From positions 1,708,676-1,772,675 of the forward strand of contig JACGCN010000011.1 of NCBI GenBank assembly GCA_014905825.1: a stretch of 64,000 bases of DNA, read 5' to 3'. The notes under the pieces are model-generated. The model saw only the letters and a list, made by a program, of their open reading frames with translations. It was not told the DNA's origin and searched no databases. The position numbers and the translations under genes are program-made. How positions within the stretch are numbered: the stretch's first letter is position 1; every line of letters begins with the position of its first letter. Positions 34,986 through 45,509 of the stretch are shown here, one piece after another. The DNA is from Lyophyllum atratum (lineage: Eukaryota > Basidiomycota > Agaricomycetes > Agaricales > Lyophyllaceae).

Positions 34986-36300
34986 CCAAGATCTGGTGAA
35001 TGATGACTAGGGGCGTCGCGTCCCGCCGACATGACCTTACTCAGTTCAGGTTGGTTGCACGAAAAATTGGTGCAAGTCAGGAACCGGGGATCTGATTTCG
35101 CCATGCTCGGGCTCTGGTGATGATTCTGTGTCAATCTTTGGAACAAGAAATGTGAGCAGGATTCGGAGCGAGAAATATGACGTACGGACAGTTATCGCAT
35201 GATGACGCGAAGACCCAGCAGGCCTGAACGCGTAGGGACACATTTGTTTCTGCTGATGGTAGTGAGTGCATATATATTTGAGACTTTGATTGGATTGTCT
35301 CTTACCCCAGAAGATAGAGATCGCCGCGTGCGTCTGAATGGAATGTCGGTCATCACGCCGTCTTAAGGACGGTCGATCTCAGCAGCGTACCTTGGTGACA
35401 GCGATTATAGCCAAAGGGCTTTTCTTCTTGGTTCCGTCCCGTCGCACATTGTGTTCCTTCATTTGAAAGTAATGTTATTGCTAACCTGACATGCACAGCA
35501 ATTGTCGAAGGACTCACGGTCATCAGCGGAGCATATTGAGGCATATTGGGCTCCAAACTCTTCCCCGACGAAGTCAAAGTCATCGCCTTCGTCGCTACTC
35601 CCGGTCCTCCTGCTCAAAACGTTGTATACCACTGCCGAGGCGCAATTCAACATCCTCGATATCTACTTCACTACGATCCCATGCGCCATAAGTATGCGCA
35701 TCTTAGAACGCTCTTCGCGGGTCGATGTTTTCTGCACAGTTCACGGGTATGAGACTGGAAGTTAAAATTGACACAGAGCATACCCCCTGGCCATCGTATA
35801 GAATCCAGAGACAGATAGATCTTTGCAGGAAGTCTTTGCGCAAATTCCAAGTTCAAGTTCAACCTGAAGCTCAGTTATACAAACGTACTACCAGCTAAAG
35901 CAATAGGACGTGGTTCAACTTGACTTCAACTTCACCGAGTTTAATGCCCTGAATCTATTTTACACACATGTACACAATCACATGCTTGCTTTGAATACGG
36001 CTGTGTACGGTGTGAAGCTTTGAAATTTGAAGCCCTATTGGCTCGACACTAGAACCAATATTTGAAGGAAAATTGGATCAATTGAAAAGTCCTACTAATT
36101 CTGGAACTTTTTGATGTGATAGCAGTATAGCAAGAAGCAAGAGGGCAGAGCAAGAACGAAGGAGGAAGGATAAGCGGGTAGGGAGGCATAATTGTAATAG
36201 AAGCATAAGGAGAAGATATACATTAGCACTGACTGGGAGTGACTAACAAAGCAAGAAAGCGAGGATAGCGTACCAACAAATCAAAGTGAAAGCATCATGC
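34986..36300. other. Intergenic interval, nothing firm
   Basis: Overlapping frames of 64-87 codons exist on both strands around 35459-35765, including a minus-strand one with ESFDNCCAC, but none could be tied to a start, introns and a family. The part from 35900 to 36300 is AT rich and purine-biased without genes. Confidence 0.4.
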
Positions 36301-36366
36301 ATTACATGAATAAAACCAGGGAAAAGGAAAGAAGTGTATGCTTGTGGAAATACATTGCCTTCCCAC

Positions 36367-36880
36367 TCAGACATCGAGTCGTTGGAAGGAGGTGACAAGC
36401 GCCTCTTTGTCGTCCCCTTCGCCCATTGTCTTGTGCATTCCTTGACGACGATTCTCTACAGGGTAAACACATTGCTGAGTCCTCTGCGCACATTGACTGA
36501 AGTGGAACAGAAAATGTTGGAATTTTTATGTGAAGACAAATAGATTGAGAACAATGCGTACCGGCATGTATCACTACCAGGAGAATCTGGCCCGCAGGCA
36601 ATCTTGCGACCTCGACAGAAGAAACAGGCTAGTCTCCCCTTCCGTTTGACGGGATGGGGTCTAGAAGGCTGGGGAGTAGCCATAGGCGCGACTGAATCCA
36701 CGGTGGCAGGCAGGCCCTGCATGACGTGACGTTGAGGCAGGAATTGTGGCCAGCATGGTAGAGCCTTACCTCTGCACGGTGCATCTCCCACTGCGCCTCT
36801 CCATCGCATTCCGCAATTTCAGTCGTTTGAATATGAGAAGAAGGTGCGAGAAGAGTGTATGTGGTGGGATATGGGTTCAT
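36367..36880 (-). CDS. Small Zn2Cys6 zinc-cluster protein, 131 aa
   Basis: Exons 36770-36880, 36562-36716 and 36367-36496 total 396 nt in phase. After a Pro-rich N-terminus and a basic lead (PVKRKGR) comes CFFCRGRKIAC, then C88, C91 and C98. This gives the exact fungal zinc-cluster spacing C-x2-C-x6-C-x9-C-x2-C-x6-C (C68, C71, C78, C88, C91, C98). An intron lies between the third and fourth pairings. The protein ends about 33 residues after the cluster, with no room for the large fungal regulatory domain. It may be a DNA-binding protein, an antagonist of larger factors, or a truncated copy. Confidence 0.85.
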
Positions 36881-37100
36881 GGTGGTCAGGTTTGTGTGTC
36901 TTACTTTGAAGTGGCGATGGGAACTTGAATTTATCAGTTGGTTGAAAAATTATGCTCGATCATCGATCAGGTCCCATAGGGACCTTTGCCATATTTGTAA
37001 ATATGAGAGAAATATGACATGATACGCAGACAATATGTCTGCCGTTTCTATACATAAGTCCGTCCACAAAAGGATGATCATCCGCTATGAAATTATTGAC

Positions 37101-37240
37101 TGACCTCATTCTTAAGACTCTTCGTAAGGGTTGGAAAAGCCTTTATCCGTCAATGTCCAGTTTATTCATATGACCTCATTCTTAAGACTCTTCGTAAGGG
37201 TTGGAAAAGCCTTTATTCGTCGGTGTCCAGTTTATTCATA
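37101..37240. repeat. 70-bp exact-register tandem duplication
   Basis: 37101-37170 and 37171-37240 differ at only about three positions. The unit begins TGACCTCATTCTTAAGACTC. It lies in non-coding sequence. Confidence 0.9.
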
Positions 37241-37664
37241 TATCCACCAAGTTTACTTTACTAACATCTTGCCCTCAAGTTCTTATTTATATACAGGATC
37301 ATTATATCCTTCAATTTCCTTGCTCCTTAGTTAGCCGTGGGTCCCGTCAACTGAGATGTTCAATAAGTGCGGCAAAAAGTACATGATGGCATTCTCTTTT
37401 GCTATTGACCAAAGTGCCATTCATGGTGGAACTCTCATTTGTTTAGTCTCAAGTGCTTGGAGCCAGAAATTCATTTCGACACGGAACATCCGATAAATGT
37501 AGCAGTTCTACGATACGTGTGACAAGCAGTGCGATGAGTAGCCTCCATCTATAGAAGAGATATATAATCCATCAAACACCCGATTATCTTCAATCCCGAG
37601 GGCTGGCAAATGTGAGTAATGGTCTCCGGCGGGGAATTGATACGCTTACCAAGGTGTGAAAATC

Positions 37665-37865
37665 CTACATCCTTGCTAACTGGTGCTGCAAACCCTCATA
37701 TATTCCTATAAGAGCTTCAAAGGTTTCAATGACGTTGTCGATTTGCTGGATGAGAGTATCATTCGTGTGATTTGTTGCGAGGTCGTATGACCTGACGAGG
37801 GAGGGGCAGATGACCAGGAGGAGGGCAGGCCAAATCAGGGCCTGTAGAACGATGTGGGTTTGCAT
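37665..37865 (-). CDS. Possible small secreted protein, 66 aa
   Basis: A single exon from ATG 37865 to TAG. The N-terminus MQTHIVLQALIWPALLLVIC followed by PSLVRSYD looks like a signal peptide with cleavage near residue 26. The mature part is about 40 residues, with two possible N-glycosylation sites (NHTND) and a helical end. On the minus strand CTATAAAAGG at 37921-37930 lies 56 bp upstream, well placed for a TATA box. There are no cysteines in the mature part and no recognised family. Confidence 0.45.
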   Translation of the reverse strand: MQTHIVLQALIWPALLLVICPSLVRSYDLATNHTNDTLIQQIDNVIETFEALIGIYEGLQHQLARM

Positions 37866-38151
37866 GAGACTTGGACAATGAGGTTGCAGAGTCGATTCCC
37901 CTGGCGAAAGGATTGCGAGTCCTTTTATAGGCGGGCGAGGGGAATAAACGTGCTGCGATCACATTTGGCCCCTTTGATATGAACGAAAGGATACATGACC
38001 GTGATGTACGGATGCAGTATGATTGGTCTACTCTTTCAGACAAAAGCCCCTCATGAATACCTTTGTCACACCGCACTCCACCGCAGATCATCACCATCAC
38101 CTGCAGCGCAGGCTCATCGCCTCATGTTCGACGCCCAATTGCAATTCGTGG

Positions 38152-38332
38152 CCCTTTGGAAGCGTGATCGATAGAATGGTAGGGAGGAAACCCGGTGATT
38201 TTGTATCATTAGGCAGTAGGAGCACGCAGGATTCACCTTCCTAATTGGGATAGATAAGGATTCCGGAGGGCGCAAGCAGCGCCCTCCAGAATCCTTATTG
38301 GTCTTGATTGGGCAAGTTTCACCCACGCTGGT
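38152..38332. repeat. Inverted repeat B, right copy
   Basis: Reverse complement of 17402-17575 with scattered differences. It includes the hairpin at 38254-38298 (GGATTCCGGAGGGCGC arm, AAGCA loop). Confidence 0.75.
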
Positions 38333-38364
38333 CATTTGAAGCGCGCCATAATGAAAGAACCAGG

Positions 38365-38541
38365 GATGCTGACCTGGAGGCTGTGCTAACCACCTCCGCT
38401 GCTCCTAGGTTGGCGTCGATGGTGAAGGCACTTGGAGGAGCGATCTGCGCGTACTAGTGAAATTCAGCGAGCTTCAAAATTCCCACTTCCCCTCGTTTCC
38501 TGACCTTCGCCTGGCTGATGGCAGTCACCGGGGGCGACAAG

Positions 38542-38575
<34 letters not shown>

Positions 38576-39600
38576 TGGGGAGGGGGGGGGAGGTGGGGGG
38601 GCAAGTTGACGGCAACAACAGAACAGTGAAGTCTATCTGAGCAATGCCGAGCAGCGTTCTCAGCACCAGCTACAAGGGATTTGGCATCTGTAACAATTGT
38701 TGCATGAAAATTTATTGTGCGGATCCAAGAATATACTGTTACCAAGCGTTGGAAAAGCAGGAACGACCAGCCTAAAAGCGAAGGTTGACGATGAGCGGTG
38801 TGAGCAAGTGTTGAGTCCAGGAAGAGCGTATTACGTTTCTCTGGGCAAGATCGGATGAAGACATGGAAAGTCAGGGAAAGCCCAGACTTTCGTGAAGGGG
38901 AATACTTGCGAAGGCGCTAGACGATGTTGTTAGATACTGACTTGGGTCGAATTTTCTGCTAGGCGTTGGCTACTAACAAGTTGCAAGCCAAAACATTAGA
39001 ACTAGGGGTCGCCCCATGCTACCGTCCTGGAGGCCGTACTGACCACTATCGGCATCGATGACGAAGGGAGTCGGCGGAGTGATCTGTTGGTGAAATTCAG
39101 CGAGCCCCAGTCTAAAACATGAAGCGGGGCAGACTCCGCCAAGTTCTTGATTTTGAGCAGCTCCTGCGACTGTCAAGAAGGGAGTGAAGTCTGTCTGAGC
39201 AACACCGAGTAGTGTTCTCAGCACAAGCTACAAGGAATTTGGCATCTGTAACAACTGTCGCATGAAAATTCATTGCGCGGATCTAAGAATATAATGTTGC
39301 CAAGCGTGGAAAAGCAGGAACGACCAGTCTAAAAGCGAAGGTTGACGATGAGCGATGTGAGCGAGTGGTGAGTCCAGGAAGAGCGTAATATGTTTCTCTG
39401 GGCAAGCCCGGATGAAGACGCGGAAAGTCAGGGAAAGCCCGAACTTTCGTGAAGGGGAGAACTTCCGAAGGCGCTAGATGATGTTGGTAGATACTGACTT
39501 GTATCGAATTTTCTACTAAGCGTGGGCTACTAACATGAACAAGTTGCAAGTCAAAACATTACGTCAGCAGTCGGGGCCCAACCGCTGATAAATCCTATTT
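38365..39600. repeat. Tandem pair of about 640-bp units derived from the JmjC gene 5' end
   Basis: Units of about 38365-38995 and 39010-39600 share the order CTGGAGGC, GTGAAATTCAGCGAGC, CTGAGCAA(T/C)(G/A)CCGAG, GGATTTGGCATCTG-like, AAAAGCGAAGGTTGACGATGAG and TTTCTCTGGGCAAG. On the minus strand they still spell broken versions of the JmjC N-terminus (VTDAKSLVAGAE, RHCSDR). A (TG)15 run at 38543-38572 interrupts the first unit. Confidence 0.7.
38543..38572. repeat. (TG)15 microsatellite
   Basis: An uninterrupted dinucleotide run, followed by a G-rich tract. Confidence 0.95.
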
Positions 39601-39970
39601 GGTTCGAGAGCTGAAATCAAACAAGCTAGGAGCTTGCAAAAATGTTGTCTCTGTTTCGCTCGAGGGCTGCAGCCCATCAGGTGTTGATTTTCCCCCGTCA
39701 TCGTCATACTAATAGTCCAGGTCAACATTTTGGCTACTCCCCTTTCCGTGAAAGATCTGGGCTTGCCCTGACTATTCAACGTCTTCATCCGGGCCTGCCC
39801 AGAGAAACGTACATCCTCCTTTTGATCTCAACATCCCGCTCGCTTCATTGCACTTCGTTTGAGATAGTCGGAGAAGCTCGTTCCAATTTCGTAATTGGGC
39901 TACCTTCACGCGGATCTCCAGCCGACCAATTGTCCTAACGTGCGAAGTCGCTCGTTGCGCACCAAAGAAT
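39384..39970. repeat. Inverted repeat A, right copy (about 587 bp)
   Basis: Reverse complement of 15010-15595. The outer end is CGTTGCGCACCAAAGAAT at 39970. Only a few substitutions and short indels separate the copies (for example the 98-codon frame shared by both differs at one residue). No target-site duplication was found outside either copy. Confidence 0.85.
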
Positions 39971-40132
39971 AGAGAAGTGCATACCCTCGTCTCGCTCTCA
40001 TTTCTGTCATCACATAACCACTTCCCGTTCGCCGAAATACGAGAAGCAGGAGATGATGTATTTGATACCCTTGATCGATACAAGCATGGTCAAACTCTGC
40101 CCGACTACCTAGGTCTATCTATCTATGACTTA

Positions 40133-40826
40133 TTATCTTCCTGGTACAGGACTGTTGCCACGGAGGGCTGCGATGAGGCGCTGACTAGCATCTTTGCAGG
40201 TGCTACGACGGGCAGCCTCAGCGTTGTACTTGAGGGTCAGTTTCAGGATACTTTGAACTGGCCAGCAGTTCTCATAGTCTTTCAGCTTAGGCCATTTACT
40301 ATCCTTCGCCATCTACATTCGAGTCAGCAGCCGTAAACCATTCTTCCGTTTGAAGGACGCACATCTTCGCCTATACTCTTCAAAGCAGCCTTGTCTTGGG
40401 ACCTATAGCTTTTCTTGATGTCAAGCTTCTCTCGTGCCGCGTCGCGGACAGCCTCCTGTCCTTTTGATCAGTGATGTACAAGTGGGGATCGCAAGAATCA
40501 CCTACCATAAGGGCCTCGACATCGTCCCTTGCCCACCCGCCGGCCTTGAGGACAGCTTCTACAGAGTATCCCCCGCTATTAGGCCTTCCAGGCTCACCAC
40601 GGGGTTTCATGATCTTGTCGTTGTTACGCGAGTTGCGGCGGAGGGGTTCTGGTGGTGGGGAAGCACTCGCCCTGCTGGTTATCTGACGATCCTCTCTTTC
40701 ACAGAGGAGACGCGCATCGGTAAATTCGATACGTGATGCGATGGATGAGGGTGCTGGAGCAGGGACGAGCGTGAACTCCACGCGGGATGTCAGGAGTGGT
40801 TGCGGCTTCTCAACGTAGGCAGGCAT
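40133..40826 (-). CDS. Conserved agaricomycete protein of unknown function, 197 aa
   Basis: Exons 40506-40826, 40363-40455 and 40133-40312, all phase 0, 594 nt. After a variable N-terminus comes RLLCEREDRQITSR, then MKPRGEPGRPNSGGYSVEAVLKAGGW, a helical exon (EAVRDAAREKLDIKKSYRSQ) and YENCWPVQSILKLTLKY near the end. I have seen this order (GEPGRPNSGG core, then a WPV...LKLRLKY ending) in many small basidiomycete proteins of unknown role. It begins 160 bp outside the right inverted repeat. An upstream in-frame ATG at 40889 would add 21 residues. Confidence 0.75.
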
Positions 40827-41145
40827 TTCGAATATGGAACATCTCACGCCAAAGCCCCACAACCTTATACTATGCTTACTTCCTTTCATCGCACCGTCCT
40901 TTTGCTGTCTTCTGTCAAATGGTCTTTGTCAAGTGCAATGATCTTTGTTTCGCCAATGAGCATCTTACATGGTCCACATGGCCTATGACATCAGCATGCC
41001 GGTAATTCGCCTTCACTAGATCCCATGGCCACGCTGTATGCCCCTGTCCTGGCTAAGGAGTTTCGCGGTGATCGTGGCTGTATGATCTTTTTTGGCACTG
41101 ACAAAGGCCAAATCAGTGGTTACGTAATCCCAAAGGCAAGCCCAG

Positions 41146-41152
41146 TATAAAG
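41146..41152 (+). promoter_or_regulatory. TATA-like box of the WD40 gene
   Basis: TATAAAG lies 71-77 bp upstream of ATG 41223. Confidence 0.5.
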
Positions 41153-41222
41153 GCATCATTGCCCATCTACTCTCCATTATCTGTCCGCACATCTACGCTG
41201 CTCCGATTATCTGCTCTACGCA

Positions 41223-42684
41223 ATGTCAACTCCCGTTGAGTTCAATCTCACCGTTCCTCATGTCATGCCTGATGATTCCTCGCATCAGAGCACCAACTAC
41301 CAGTTTCATGTAGAATTGAAGGACGCGAAAGGCCCAATCAATGCGCTCACATTCTCCAAGGATGCCAAACTCCTTCTCAGCGCAGGTACGCTCTCTCTCA
41401 TTATTCATTGACAGTGTTTCTCAGACCCCACTAGGTGATGACGGCAGTGTCCGAATTTATAACACTACGACGTTCACATGCGATCAAGTCCTTCGCAGCA
41501 CGAATTGGGGACAAGTAACGGCTTTATCTTGGCTCGTGGTTGAACCTCCTGTCGACGAAGAGGCCGTCGCAGTCTGTGTGGGTACTGGAAGAGGGGTAAT
41601 AACCCTGTGTCCGATGTCGAAGTCAAGCACGGTGCGTACATTAGTAACTGATTCAAGCTTCCACTCATTTCCCGTCAGTGGTTAATCTGGAAGGAATCCC
41701 AGACGGTCACGCCCTTTGTCTTCAATGACGCGGTCGCAGGGCAGGCCTACGACCCACTCCACTGTCGCCTAGCTGTCGCAAGCCAGTCCGGTGTGATGAA
41801 AGTCTACAGCGTCGAGAAGTGCGGTGAGTCTCAAGTGTCCGTTAATGTTCGCTCAAGCTGATAATCAACTAGTGAACCTTACCCCACTGTGGACCACTTC
41901 GATGGAGGGCGCGATCCCGAGGGGCCTCAATTTTTTTGGTGGCGACAACCAGTACCTTCTAAGCCTTGGGCTGGAGACCGGAGAAATGTAAGCAGACTTC
42001 AAGTAGTATCTCTCTTGTCCTAATCATGCGGTCAGGATCTGTCGAGATGCGCAGACATCGAATATACAATGGCGAAAGAATCTCCTGGGCGGGGTGTAAG
42101 TCTACATCCTGCAGTCCTGAATGACTATTCACTGACTTCAATCAGTGGACATGCCGCCCTTTCGCCCGATGAAACCACACTTTTAGTGGACAACATCACC
42201 ACGGGAGTATTTGATCTCTACAAATTCCCGTCTAGTACACCGTCGAACTCTTTGCCATTTTCCTCAACCCGCCGCTTCACTAAGCAGTGTACCTTCTCGG
42301 AGGCGGGCAAGGTCTCTGTCTGTGGCAGCGACCATGGCACAGTGTACTTGAATGATGTGGCTACAGGCGAGTCGCTGCAGGCTCTGCGTAATACAGGAGG
42401 TAGAGTACGATAGTATCCCATAGGTGCAAAGCTGATGATACAATAGCGTTCGATTTGATGCAAGTCGTCGCTGCAGCCCCATTGAATGACGGACATTTGA
42501 TCGCTGCTGGCACCAGTGCTGTCGCAGGTCGCGTGTACATCTGGGAGAAGGTATGCCCCCTCATGCCGCTCATGCATCACGCTTATGGATACCTTAGCGC
42601 CCCCCTGTGGTCGAGCGACCCACTGCCATAGCTGCACTAAGGCATGTCGCGAGTGCGAGTAACTCACGGATCGATGCAAGTTGA
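41223..42684 (+). CDS. WD40-repeat protein, 374 aa, last exon altered by a MITE
   Basis: Eight exons: 41223-41385, 41435-41631, 41679-41823, 41873-41987, 42036-42095, 42146-42399, 42447-42550 and 42598-42684, 1,125 nt in phase. WD40-type blades are seen in GPINALTFSKDAKLLLSAGDDGSVRIYN, LAVASQSGVMKVYS, HAALSPDETTLLVDN, SVCGSDHGTVYLND and VAGRVYIWEK, enough for a beta-propeller fragment. Such proteins are scaffolds and no partner is evident. The last 14 residues and the stop at 42682-42684 are encoded by a MITE that begins at 42640. Without the insert the frame would read ALTPCY and stop, so the native protein would be only slightly shorter. Confidence 0.82.
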
Positions 42685-43288
42685 TCCGTGGGAATACCCG
42701 TGAGTGCGCCTACTTACGGATCCCAGTTACTTGTGAGTGCGGATCTCTGCGAGTCTGAGTAGCAATTTTTACGCTGCAAGTACTCCCTCAAAAACTCATG
42801 AGTATTTTCAATAACACTGTCGAGGTGTTCATTTCTATCTAAGACTATGCAAACTGTGCCAAACAATGACAGTAGGATAGTAAAATGCCCATAAATGCCT
42901 TGGTACCTTTCTGGTAGTGAGGTGAATGGCTGTAGTACCTGATCTTATGGTATTCTATCAATTGGGCCACTCAAAAGAGTTTGCCAGCAAGGTGAAGCAA
43001 AGTTGTAAGACTTGTTGGCAAGGAACCGGCAACTGATACAGTTAACCTTAGTGATGATGAGGCAAATAATGATTGACATTCCCTTTCTGACTATATATAC
43101 TCACAAGTTACCTATAAGTACTTATAAGTTTAGATACCCGCAAGTACTCGACTACTCGTAAGTTTTTTACTTGCGGGTCCGGGTCTGGTGAGTATACATA
43201 CTCATGCGGATCTGAGTAAGCCATGTGGTAGACTGAGTACTCACCGCCGCGGGTGTGAGTAACTCGCGAGTGCACTCGTGACATGCCT
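42640..43288. mobile_element. MITE, 649 bp, in the WD40 gene
   Basis: Inverted ends AGGCATGTC(G/A)CGAGTGC and GCACTCGTGACATGCCT with TA on both outer sides (42638-42639 and 43289-43290), as in Tc1/mariner-like insertions. Inside are many GAGTACT/ACTCGCGAGT-type motifs and AT-rich sequence, with no transposase frame. Confidence 0.75.
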
Positions 43289-43363
43289 TAACACCGTGCT
43301 ATTGAGCGTTCCGATCTGCAGCGCAAAAGTTATCTACGATGTACAAGTGCTACTTGGTATATC

Positions 43364-43684
43364 TCACTCCATGTCCTCAGGAAACACGACCGGCGGAGCG
43401 ACCAAGCCGTCCGTGTCCATGTCGTCGAAGAGGTCGTTCGCAGCGACATCCCCGCCCTCCGTGTACTCCATGGACTCCTCGCAAACCAACTCGCTCGCAA
43501 TCACGTCCTCCTCGTCCGACTCTGAGAACAACTCGTTCTGGGGACGGTCGTGCGCGACGACGTCCTCGTCGTCTGACTCTGAGAACAACTCGTTCCCAGG
43601 GACCACCTCGTCCTTGCTAGCCAAAGTCGCGGAGGCTCTGTGGCGACGATATTCCGCCAACAGTTCCGGAACGTGGTCGGTCAT
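43364..43684 (-). CDS. Possible acidic repeat protein, 106 aa
   Basis: One open frame with ATG 43684. NELFSESD(D/E)EDV occurs twice, about 20 residues apart, and the composition is strongly acidic. The frame has no recognised family, and the neighbouring sequence on its 5' side is minisatellite, so it may be chance or a terminal exon of something larger. Confidence 0.35.
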   Translation of the reverse strand: MTDHVPELLAEYRRHRASATLASKDEVVPGNELFSESDDEDVVAHDRPQNELFSESDEEDVIASELVCEESMEYTEGGDVAANDLFDDMDTDGLVAPPVVFPEDME

Positions 43685-43789
43685 CTGTCGGGGGCGTTTA
43701 GGTGCCCTCTCGTTGTTGAGGGACGTCCACCAGGGTTAGGTTATCTAGAGACTTTTTTTTTGGACTAGGGTACAAATTAGGGTTGAAAA

Positions 43790-44400
43790 ATTTTCGGATT
43801 GGGGTACAGGGTTGGGCAGGGATGTGGACTGGGGTACAGGGTTGGGCAGGGATGGGGACTGGGGTTCGACTTGGGGTACAGGGTTGGGCAGGGATGTGGA
43901 CTGGGGTTCGACTTGGGGTACAGGGTTGGGCTGTGATACGGACTGGGGTATGACTTGGGGTGTAGGAGGGGTACGCCTTGGGATTTGCTGAGGGTTGGGC
44001 TGGGATTTGCACTTGGGTGTGTTGAGGGTTGGGCTGGGATATGTACTGGGGTGTGCGGAGGGTTGGGCTGGAATGCGTATTGGGGCGGGACCTGGGGTGG
44101 AGTGTTGAGATGGGCTGGGATATGACTTGGGTGTGGGATGCAGGGTACGCCTTGCGGTGTCCGGAGGGTTGGGCTGTAATATGCACTGGGGTGTGTTGAG
44201 GGTTGGGCTGGGATACGTACTGGGGTGTGCAGAGGGTTGGGCTGGGATACACACTGGGGTACGACGGATGGGGGTTGGACTTGGGGTACAGGTTTGGGCT
44301 GCGATATGGGCTGGGGTATGACTTGGGGTGCAGGGCTGGGATACGGCGGATGTGGACTTGGGCAACAGGGTTGGGCTGCGATATGCCTGCACTGGATTAC
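43790..44400. repeat. G-rich degenerate minisatellite, about 600 bp
   Basis: Units of about 30-40 bp built from GGGGTACAGGGTTGGGC(A/T)GGGAT and (T/A)GGACTGGGGT. The plus strand has many runs of three or four G with short spacers, so G-quadruplex formation is plausible. Long Pro/Thr/Gln frames on the minus strand are by-products. Confidence 0.85.
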
Positions 44401-44617
44401 AAGTTGGGGCGGGACGTAGCCTGCATAGATACATGTACGCTCCTCTTCGAGGAGGAGCTGTGAATGTGATTACACACAAGAAACCAAAAAAACCGACCTG
44501 TATACCGTATGAAGACACACCCGGAATCGAACCAGGGACCACCCTCTTAATCCTTACAACGTCATAATAGCATCAGGCACACAAAAAACCAAAAAAGGGT
44601 TTTGTATATCGTGCGAT

Positions 44618-44697
44618 AACACACACCCGGAATCGAACCGGGGACCACCCGCTTAGCCTGCATTAAGCGGGCGTGTAACCAACTATACCATGTGCAC
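44618..44697 (-). tRNA. tRNA-like sequence, possibly a pseudogene
   Basis: The minus strand has an A-box (TGGTATAGTTGGTT), a perfect B-box/T-arm (CCCCGGTTCGATTCCGGG) and a T-run about 30 nt downstream suited to Pol III termination. The acceptor pairs GTGCACA with TGTGTGT through three G-U wobbles. The anticodon arm pairs CCCGC/GCGGG around a 14-nt loop, twice the normal size, so either a 7-nt intron or degeneration is implied. With an intron after position 37 the anticodon would read AAT (Ile). A second, more decayed B-box copy lies at about 44507-44570. Confidence 0.4.
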
Positions 44698-44924
44698 TTG
44701 TCAAAGTGCCGCAATGCGAGTTACACATACAGTGCAGGTTTGGGTTGGGACTTGGCCCATATTGATAGATGTATGCTCCTCCTCGAGGAGGAGCTGTGAA
44801 TGTGTTGGCTGAACGCACCCATGCACCCATGTACATTCCTCCTCAGGGAGGAGTGTGCATGGGTGCATGGGTGTGTAAAGGCATCACACATTCCACAACT
44901 CTTGCTCCTCGTCGACGAAGAGCG

Positions 44925-45505
44925 ATGAGGATCCACTTAGACTATCCGAATACGTCCTCGACGAACGGTGGATGCGCATGCGAAATCGGTAAGTATAATA
45001 TAATTACACGAACTCTTCGACGAAGGCGGGCACTGCACCCAGACTGTAGGTATATGGTATCTACATCCCCGTCACATACGTCGTCGCCGACCAATAAGAC
45101 GCGTCGACGGAGAGTGACGGATGATCCACTTAGACTATCCGGATACGTCCTCGACGAACGGTGGGTGTGCATGCGAAATCTGTAAGTATAATATAATTAC
45201 ACCAACAGTGCCCCGTCTTCGTCTTCGACGAAGGCGGGCAGTGCACCCAGACTGTAGGTATATGGTATCTACATCCCCGTCCCATACGTCCTCGCGGACG
45301 AATAAGGCGCGTCGACGAAGAGCGACGGATGATCCACTTGGACTATCCGGATACCTCGACAAACGCTGGGTGTGCATGCGAAATTACAAGGACAGTGCCC
45401 CGTCTTCGTCTTCAACGAGGCGGGCACTGCACCCAGACCCTAGGTATATGGTATCTAGATTCCCGTCCCATACGTCGTCGCCCACCAATAAGATGCGTGC
45501 ATACA
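44925..45505. repeat. Tandem repeat, period about 190-205 bp, three units
   Basis: Units start near 44925, 45112 and 45318 with a GA(T/C)GGATGATCCACTTAGACTATCC-like block and run through GCATGCGAAAT, AAGGCGGGCA(C/G)TGCACCCAGACTGTAGG and CCAATAAGACGCG. A diverged fourth unit is at about 46243-46430. No coding role was recognised. Confidence 0.85.
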
Positions 45506-45509
45506 CCTG

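Noticed and set aside
35459..35765. Possible small secreted protein frames on both strands
   Set aside because: No signal peptide with a clear start, no consistent intron model and no recognised family.
15000..40000. Target-site duplication for a 25-kb element
   Set aside because: Sequences just outside 15010 and 39970 do not match in any register I tried, so mobility is left as a hypothesis.
39977..40336. 119-codon plus-strand frame just outside the inverted repeat
   Set aside because: Antisense to the well-supported terminal exon of the 197-aa gene.
43698..44542. Two long Pro/Thr/Gln-rich minus-strand frames
   Set aside because: By-products of the G-rich minisatellite; no splice or start logic supports them.
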